NCBI GenBank assembly: GCA_054601695.1
Contig: BAAHQB010000167.1
Span: forward strand, 62,001 to 126,000
Length of the DNA stretch: 64,000 bases
Origin: Amorphochlora amoebiformis
Taxonomy: Eukaryota; Cercozoa; Chlorarachniophyceae
Reading direction: 5' to 3'
Below the pieces are notes generated by a model. That model did not search any database. It had not been told where the DNA came from and saw nothing but the letters and a program-made list of their open reading frames with translations. The translations under genes were made by a program, and so were the position numbers. Below are positions 56,019 through 64,000 of this stretch, one piece after another; position 1 is the stretch's first letter, and each line of letters begins with the position of its first letter.

Positions 56019-56196
56019 TATATGTATAATATAATGTAATATTACCTAATGTACTACACACTTGTTGATGTTTGTAAGATGTATGTAATCATTGTGTCTA
56101 TAGTTAGATCTTAAGCACTATAATTATTACTATTATTATTACTATTATTACATATATATCTACATATATATATATATATATGTGTGTATATACATT

Positions 56197-56365
<169 letters not shown>

Positions 56366-56414
56366 GTATATATATATATATATATATTACATCTGAAGTC
56401 CGTACATAAATACA

Positions 56415-56456
<42 letters not shown>

Positions 56457-56602
56457 ATATATATATATATATATCCTACATACATATAATACCTATATAA
56501 GAGCATATGTCTAATACATTCATACAGTACATGTACGTATATACATATATATACCGATGTACAGGTGTACAAAGATTTAAACGTATTCTTCTTTTTCATA
56601 AA

Positions 56603-56720
<118 letters not shown>

Positions 56721-56843
56721 GCTTGTATATAATTATATAATAATCGTATAACATTTAATATTATATATATATATATATATATATGTACATATATATATAT
56801 ATATATAAACATATGTATTTATTAATATATATATATATATATA

Positions 56844-56896
<53 letters not shown>

Positions 56897-56945
56897 ATAT
56901 ACATATATATGTAAAAATAGTAAATTAAATACTCCACAATATCAG

Positions 56946-56976
56946 GGAGTGTGCAAACGAATTTCAAAAAGGGCGT
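56946..56976 (+). CDS. Exon 84 (inferred, 31 nt)
   Basis: Phase 1 in and 2 out, SVQTNFKKG. The acceptor is CAATATCAG and the donor is GTAAGC. The following 1.2-kb intron carries TA repeat and a TGTTA...TAACA element. Confidence 0.7.
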
Positions 56977-57024
56977 GTAAGCCTTAGACAGGTATAGAAT
57001 TTACAAACAAGTTAATCAAACTAT

Positions 57025-57097
<73 letters not shown>

Positions 57098-57102
57098 ATA
57101 TG

Positions 57103-57134
<32 letters not shown>

Positions 57135-57150
57135 TTTTATATATATATAT

Positions 57151-57419
57151 TGTTAGCTCAGTGGTATAGTAGATGGTAGTTCAGAGTTCGATTCAAGTCC
57201 ATTTGGATTATGACGAATGATTATTGATAACTTTTGTGCGGCAATCGGATCCTTCCTTTCTTGCTGCGGAACCCATGGGTTCCGTCAGTTCCGGGGGTGT
57301 TTGGGTTCCGAATGCTTTTTGGCCTACTAGCCGCGTTTATCTAACTGCAGTCTAACGACGGTATAACTCTTCGTAGTTAGCTAGCTATAGGTTAGGCGCT
57401 AGCTACACATGCTGTAACA
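57151..57419 (+). mobile_element. TGTTA...TAACA dispersed element, copy 2
   Basis: 269 bp between TA tracts. The head contains TAGCTCAGTGG (57154-57164), a close match to a tRNA box A, and AGTTCGATTCA (57185-57195), similar to box B. A body with two GGTTCCG motifs follows, and the end is GCTGTAACA. It is the clearest copy for a tRNA-derived SINE reading. The terminal TGTTA/TAACA inverted repeat also fits a small LTR. Confidence 0.75.
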
Positions 57420-57459
57420 ATATGAACTGTGTAGTTAAGCTCCTGTGTGCGTAAAAAGT

Positions 57460-57577
<118 letters not shown>

Positions 57578-57629
57578 ATGTAATATATATATATATGTGT
57601 GTATGATACATATATCTATGTATATGCAT

Positions 57630-57693
<64 letters not shown>

Positions 57694-57967
57694 TACATAT
57701 CTACATATATATATATAGATACCAGTATGTATATATATGTACATGCATTAAATATTCAAATACCCAAACACATATATACAAAACAAACATATGTGGAAAC
57801 ATTTACAGTATGTATTACTTGTTAATTGTATGTAATATGTATATTTCATATGCATACAGACATACAAATATTTGTATATACGTATGTGTATCACAACATC
57901 ATATTATTATTATAAAAATGAATAAGAAATGTACACATATGTAAACATATCTATATAAAATATATAC

Positions 57968-58049
<82 letters not shown>

Positions 58050-58187
58050 CTATATATATATATATATATATATTATGCGTTTGTGTTCGTGTGTGTATAA
58101 CATATGCGAATAAAAAATGTCTTCACATACGTATATATGCATGGTACGGTGTTAGCGGATTCTGTTCTTCTCGCAGCAAGTAAGCAG

Positions 58188-58244
58188 TCATGAGGAGGAG
58201 CTAACAAATCAAGAATTGTATCAAATTACGAAATTCCTCTACAA
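58188..58244 (+). CDS. Exon 85 (inferred)
   Basis: Phase 2 in and 2 out, HEEELTNQELYQITKFLY. The acceptor is GTAAGCAG. A stronger acceptor (TTCTTCTCGCAG at 58176) opens the same frame four codons earlier but in phase 0. The donor is GTACGT. Confidence 0.75.
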
Positions 58245-58410
58245 GTACGTATTTCTGATCCAAGCTATGAACTCTCTCGTACTCCCAAGTTCCCTAACCC
58301 TAATCTTGGTTGTCAACATCTGAGATATCCATAACTGTTTTCAATATAATTTCGCACTTCCCAAACTGTCGAGAGCATGTATGAAAGACGTTGTACATAC
58401 CCCGAAGGAA

Positions 58411-58508
58411 AATATTGAAAAATCTTCAGATATGACCGTAATCGTCGAAAATTCCGAAAAATATTGAAAAATCTTCAGATATGACCGTAATCGTCGAAAA
58501 TTCCACTC
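58411..58508. repeat. 49-bp tandem duplication
   Basis: AATATTGAAAAATCTTCAGATATGACCGTAATCGTCGAAAATTCC-type sequence occurs at 58411 and 58460 with no mismatch over about 45 bases. It is in the intron between exons 85 and 86, in an island (58330-58590) that has open frames but no phase-compatible exon. Confidence 0.9.
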
Positions 58509-58627
58509 CGAAGGCAGTTCTAATCCAGGCCCAGCCCCTCCTACTCCTAGCTCCACTTCCTTGATCGACAAAATGCCTGGGCATGAATATAAAATACATC
58601 TATATATTTTACATGTATAAAAATATG

Positions 58628-58714
<87 letters not shown>

Positions 58715-58753
58715 GTAGATATATATATACAGACACATATATATATAATATTC

Positions 58754-58788
<35 letters not shown>

Positions 58789-58836
58789 TATATATATACA
58801 TATGCTCAGATATTATATACATAATATTTATATATA

Positions 58837-58912
<76 letters not shown>

Positions 58913-58913
58913 C

Positions 58914-58957
<44 letters not shown>

Positions 58958-59039
58958 TATGTATGTATAATACATTAACTGTAACACATCGGATTGTTAA
59001 ATTATTAAAAACTTGATTTGAACATATATTGTTTATATA

Positions 59040-59189
<150 letters not shown>

Positions 59190-59317
59190 TTTATATATAT
59201 ATATATATATATGTATAATATATATGTATATATATATATATATATTTATACATATATATGTAATAGATATATATATATATATATAATTTAATATATTAAA
59301 TTATATGTATATTACAT

Positions 59318-59356
<39 letters not shown>

Positions 59357-59404
59357 AATGTATGTACGCAAACATATTAACATGCACAAATGCATAATAT
59401 ACGT

Positions 59405-59457
<53 letters not shown>

Positions 59458-59466
59458 CATACATAG

Positions 59467-59518
59467 GTATGTGGAAGGCTTGGAATCCCCTCCACCGTCG
59501 TTGATAGCGCTGAGACAC
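59467..59518 (+). CDS. Exon 86 (inferred)
   Basis: Phase 2 in and 0 out, YVEGLESPPPSLIALRH. The acceptor is ATACATAG and the donor is GTTATT. It joins exon 85 as ...TKFLYKYVEGLE. A 0.2-kb TA intron follows. Confidence 0.78.
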
Positions 59519-59582
59519 GTTATTCGAAAAATATAAAAAAATAGCATGTGTACATATGTGTAGCCTACCTAAATAATCTACA

Positions 59583-59651
<69 letters not shown>

Positions 59652-59727
59652 AATATATATATGTATATATATATGTGTACAATGGTGTATGGATAATTGT
59701 ACTTCCGTATCATGTATATCTATAAAG

Positions 59728-59790
59728 GCTAACCCCCGAGCATTCTACCTTGACGCCGTACCATCGGCTCCCAGAGGCCTTTCTGCCACC
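59728..59790 (+). CDS. Exon 87 (inferred)
   Basis: Phase 0/0, [20 protein letters not shown] and then T. The acceptor is CTATAAAG and the donor is GTATAA. The 178-base intron starts with CCCTAACCCCCC-type sequence and ends CT-rich. Confidence 0.83.
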
Positions 59791-59968
59791 GTATAACCCT
59801 AACCCCCCAATGCTAACCTGGACCCTAACTGCCCTAGCTAGTAGTACGAAGCCCTTGCACTGAACGTATTCTTTTTGGTTTCTGTGGTCCTGTTTTGAAC
59901 ACCTCTTTCTCAATGCATGATTGCCGCTCTCTTCTTTCTCTCTCATCTGCGGGGAATGAATTGTGTAG

Positions 59969-60007
59969 GCACGAAAGCAGAAGGCTATGGACTTGGCACA
60001 TCTCGAG
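59969..60007 (+). CDS. Exon 88 (inferred)
   Basis: Phase 0/0, [13 protein letters not shown]. The acceptor is ATTGTGTAG and the donor is GTATAT. The next intron (60008-61411) contains TA repeat, the second 30-bp minisatellite, a TGTTA element and an (ATT)n tract. Confidence 0.8.
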
Positions 60008-60053
60008 GTATATGTGTTATTTGTATGTATATATATACATATAGATATATGTG

Positions 60054-60127
<74 letters not shown>

Positions 60128-60312
60128 TATATAAATATATATATATATATATGTATATACATATATATATATATATGTATATATTTCTCTACACATTATA
60201 TATGTGCATATATATATACATATAAATATATATATATATATATATGTATGTAAGTATGGTATACTATTTACATATATATAATATATATATAGTACAAATT
60301 TATGCATATGTA

Positions 60313-60430
60313 AGGTGACGCCCCACCTTAACCCTATAGCTAAGGTGGCCCCCACCGTAACCCTATAGTTAAGGTGACGCCCCTTTTAACCCTATAGCTA
60401 AGGCGGCGTCCCACCTTAACCCTATATGTA
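60313..60430. repeat. 30-bp GC-rich minisatellite, locus 2
   Basis: Four units of GGTGACGCCCCACCTTAACC followed by CTATAGCTAA, the reverse complement of the unit at 22149-22284. Unit differences include one short deletion (CCCCTTTTAACC). Confidence 0.85.
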
Positions 60431-60450
60431 CGTATATATAGCGAAGGTGG

Positions 60451-60513
<63 letters not shown>

Positions 60514-60571
60514 ATTTATATATATATATATGTAAATATACCATACATTACAAATATATATATATATATAT

Positions 60572-60865
60572 TGTTAGCACGGTATTCCAGTTGTTGGCAT
60601 CTAGCAAATCGTAGTCCAGGATTAGGTTCGATTGAAGTCCGTCTGGATTGTGACGAATCATTGATAAATCATTGATAACTTATGTACTGTTGTCGGATAC
60701 TTCCTTTCCTCCTCTAGAACCCATGAATTCCGTCAGTTCCGGGCATGCGTGGGTTTAGAGCCCTTTTGTGGCCTACTAGTGGCGCTCTGTCTAACCGTAT
60801 TCTAATGAGGATCTAACTCCTTATAACTAGCTAGCTACATGTTCCGCGTTAGCTACGCATGATGT

Positions 60866-60869
<4 letters not shown>
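60572..60869 (+). mobile_element. TGTTA...TAACA dispersed element, copy 3
   Basis: 298 bp between TA tracts, from TGTTAGCACGG to GATGTAACA. It shares GTTCGATT, AAGTCCGTCTGGATT, GACGAATCATTGATAA (with a small internal duplication), GGCCTACTAG and GCTAGCTA with copy 2. Sense is the same as the host gene. No open frame of note. Confidence 0.75.
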
Positions 60870-60923
<54 letters not shown>

Positions 60924-60963
<40 letters not shown>

Positions 60964-60972
60964 GTTATTATA
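60924..60972. repeat. (ATT)n trinucleotide microsatellite
   Basis: About 14 ATT units with one GTT interruption, directly after a TA tract that itself follows element copy 3. Similar ATT tracts occur at 36911-36962 and 37599-37650. Confidence 0.95.
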
Positions 60973-60973
60973 A

Positions 60974-61016
<43 letters not shown>

Positions 61017-61411
61017 GCACATACATATAATTATTATAATGAAAATGATATAATACATGAATACATACGTCTGATTACATACAGTTATATCAACAGACAC
61101 AAATACACATTATCTAGATATATTATATATATACACTCATATATATACACATATACATATATGTATATATATATGTATGTATATGTAAACGTGTATATTT
61201 ATGTGTACATGTAATATATATGTATATATATATATCTAAATATATATGTATTTCTACATATATATATATATATATATATAAATATATGTATATACAATAT
61301 ACATATACACATTTATGCATAAGTATGTATGCATACTAATGCATATAACATAAAAAGTATATTGATATTAATAAACATACTGTTATACCAATACAAACGT
61401 ATGTGTGGTAG

Positions 61412-61444
61412 GTCTGTAGAGTGTTGGTTGCACCAGTAAAGCAG
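61412..61444 (+). CDS. Exon 89 (inferred)
   Basis: Phase 0/0, VCRVLVAPVKQ. The acceptor is TGTGGTAG and the donor is GTAATG. The next intron (61445-62482) is TA/TG repeat. Confidence 0.8.
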
Positions 61445-61534
61445 GTAATGAACAAAATTGGGTATGCTAATGGAATAGTTTACAAAATTGTCTTTCTATG
61501 TGTACGGAGATGTGCGTATCATGTTTAGAGATGA

Positions 61535-61580
<46 letters not shown>

Positions 61581-61584
61581 ATAC

Positions 61585-61621
<37 letters not shown>

Positions 61622-61663
61622 TCACAGATATGTAAGAAAACATAATGTTTGTGACTGTATAAA

Positions 61664-61697
<34 letters not shown>

Positions 61698-61713
61698 TTT
61701 ATATATATATAAA

Positions 61714-61780
<67 letters not shown>

Positions 61781-61835
61781 AAACACATATATATATATAT
61801 ATGTATATATTATATATACATATATATATATATAT

Positions 61836-61910
<75 letters not shown>

Positions 61911-61982
61911 CATTTTATATATACATACATATATACATATACACATATATCTGTATACATATCATATCATATACATATATAT

Positions 61983-62037
<55 letters not shown>

Positions 62038-62045
62038 ATGTAAAC

Positions 62046-62117
<72 letters not shown>

Positions 62118-62129
62118 TATATGCCTATA

Positions 62130-62188
<59 letters not shown>

Positions 62189-62268
62189 TATATATATATA
62201 TATATAATATTTATATATATATATATATATATATGTATAATATATTGTATACATATTTATATAATATG

Positions 62269-62307
<39 letters not shown>

Positions 62308-62482
62308 CATATATGTCTGTATACGTATACATGTATACACATATAAATAAATATATATATATATATACATATATAAAAATAAGTATGTATGTATGTATAT
62401 ACATATATATATATGTGATATTATATATATATATATATACGTTGATATGCATATATATATATATATATTATGATTTATTTAG

Positions 62483-62511
62483 GCTCCCCCCCACGTTCTG
62501 GCTTCCTCTGG
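62483..62511 (+). CDS. Exon 90 (inferred, 29 nt)
   Basis: Phase 0 in and 2 out, APPHVLASS. The acceptor is TTTATTTAG and the donor is GTCGGG. The exon includes a C8 run. The intron begins GTCAGGGTTAGGGTTGG and is then CT-rich (62600-62760). Confidence 0.6.
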
Positions 62512-62855
62512 GTCGGGTCAGGGTTAGGGTTGGTTAGGGTTATAGAGTCAGAGTTAGGTTTTTGAATCAGAAAAACTTATCGATGAATAGAAACTTCCTA
62601 TTCATAGAAACTTTCTATTCATTCTCTCCAAGTCTTTTTTCCTCTCTCGCTCCTCACTCTCTGTGGTCTCCCCTTCTAGCCAAAAATCAAACCTCTCGAC
62701 CTCTTTTCCTCTCCCCTTCTCCTCAAAGCTCCGTCTTTTCCCTTGTATCATTCCACGTGACCCAATTCCAAGATTGACTTTTCAGAGAGAGAGCGAAAGA
62801 GAAGAAAGAGAGAAATGACATGAAGCCGAAAAACTAAACTTTAAAAAAAAATCAG

Positions 62856-62888
62856 TTGCCATATTCTCAAGACGGATCAGCTGATTGG
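62856..62888 (+). CDS. Exon 91 (inferred)
   Basis: Phase 2 in and 2 out, [10 protein letters not shown]. The acceptor AAAATCAG follows an A-rich tract and the donor is GTACGC. The frame is fixed by exon 92. Confidence 0.62.
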
Positions 62889-62949
62889 GTACGCATTTAT
62901 ATTTGTGTAATATTCTTTAAATATTTACATGCACACAGATCTATAATTC

Positions 62950-62984
<35 letters not shown>

Positions 62985-63085
62985 ATATATGTATATGTAT
63001 GCATAATATATTTACATATACACATGGACATATATATAAATACATCTAAATATATATATATATACACATACACACACATATATAT

Positions 63086-63126
<41 letters not shown>

Positions 63127-63393
63127 CATATATACATATATATATGTATATTGTATGTATAATTATATATATATATATGTGTATTATATTATATTATTTA
63201 TACATAGATATGTTTATTTTTGTTTTTTGAATACGTATAAATCTGCTTGTACCTATAGATTTATATATGTATGTATAGGTGCATATATATGCATGTATAT
63301 GAATATTTACATACACTTACAATAGTATTACATATATGTGTACTTATACATACCATACATACGTGTAAAAGTAAATGTTACATATGTATGTAG

Positions 63394-63460
<67 letters not shown>

Positions 63461-63467
63461 CAAAAAA

Positions 63468-63536
<69 letters not shown>

Positions 63537-63550
63537 GATATATATAAATA

Positions 63551-63590
<40 letters not shown>

Positions 63591-63667
63591 TATATATACA
63601 TATATATATACAGATATATGTATTAGTATATACGTATGTTTTCACGTTAAATAACTGGAAGTTTGAC

Positions 63668-63717
<50 letters not shown>

Positions 63718-63783
63718 TTACACTAAATTCGATATCAAGATTTAAATATAGATATTTGTATATTTTCCACCTCAATTATACAG

Positions 63784-63837
63784 TCATCTTATTGAGGAGA
63801 GGGGGAGCAAAGGGACATCTGCCATAAAAGATATAGA
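63784..63837 (+). CDS. Exon 92 (inferred)
   Basis: Phase 2 in and 2 out, HLIEERGSKGTSAIKDI. The acceptor AATTATACAG is good and the donor is GTATAC. It is preceded by 0.9 kb of TA/TG intron. Confidence 0.8.
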
Positions 63838-63897
63838 GTATACATCACACGCACATACCTAAATAAATATATCAACACACAAGTATTGTTTTTGCAG

Positions 63898-63906
63898 TGC
63901 ACAAAT
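63898..63906 (+). CDS. Exon 93, candidate 9-nt microexon
   Basis: TGCACAAAT lies between the strong acceptor TTGTTTTTGCAG and the donor GTAAAT. Phase 2 in and 2 out, adding Asp-Ala-Gln across the junctions. Nothing else in the last 160 bases looks coding; the window ends in TA repeat. Confidence 0.45.
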
Positions 63907-63910
63907 GTAA

Positions 63911-63968
<58 letters not shown>

Positions 63969-64000
63969 ATATATATGTTTGTATATGTATATACATTTAA

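Noticed and set aside
58330-58590. Exon reading [20 protein letters not shown] around the 49-bp duplication
   Set aside because: Exon 85 joins exon 86 directly in phase with a good peptide, and the 49-bp duplication breaks this frame.

Overview
This window is AT-rich eukaryotic DNA, dominated by (TA)n, (TG/CA)n and mixed TA/TATG microsatellite. The lineage cannot be named from the sequence. The support for a eukaryote is a long run of GT-AG spliceosomal introns, one TTAGGG array, and dispersed elements that look tRNA-derived or LTR-like. There is no bacterial gene organisation. Almost every long open frame is a translation of TA or CA repeat (runs of Tyr-Ile, His-Thr or Cys-Val) and is not a gene.

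Small islands of balanced composition, 17 to 400 bases each, sit between the repeats. On the + strand nearly all can be read as exons flanked by AG and GT. When the islands are joined in order, one reading frame stays open across about 93 inferred exons from 192 to 63906, and the intron phase agrees at each junction chosen. I therefore interpret the whole window as the inside of one giant gene. It has roughly 6.7 kb of coding sequence (about 2,200 residues, hand count) in 64 kb. I found no secure start codon or terminal stop, so both ends probably lie outside. The protein is mostly predicted helix, with one acidic-serine then Arg/Lys-rich stretch (exons 10-12) and a Gly-rich stretch (exon 57). 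I do not recognise the family.

Layout: 1-8.6 kb holds exons 1-14, including the charged low-complexity part. Between 8.6 and 20.3 kb, exons 15-26 lie in TA introns up to 1.9 kb. At 20.3-21.4 kb there is a dense cluster (exons 26-33) whose introns are only 48-112 bases and lack TA. From 21.7 to 48.5 kb exons 34-73 include the largest exon (28238-28634). At 49.2-51.8 kb three exons are tandemly duplicated. From 51.8 to 63.9 kb exons 77-93 follow.

Other contents lie in introns: four copies of a roughly 270-300 bp element with TGTTA...TAACA ends placed directly in TA tracts; a 30-bp minisatellite at two distant places in opposite orientation; a degenerate 50-bp array; a 20-bp x4 array; a (TTAGGG)5 block and many degenerate CCCTAA/TTAGGG stretches. 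Exon boundaries are inferred by eye. Several exons have an alternative donor or acceptor, and these are flagged.
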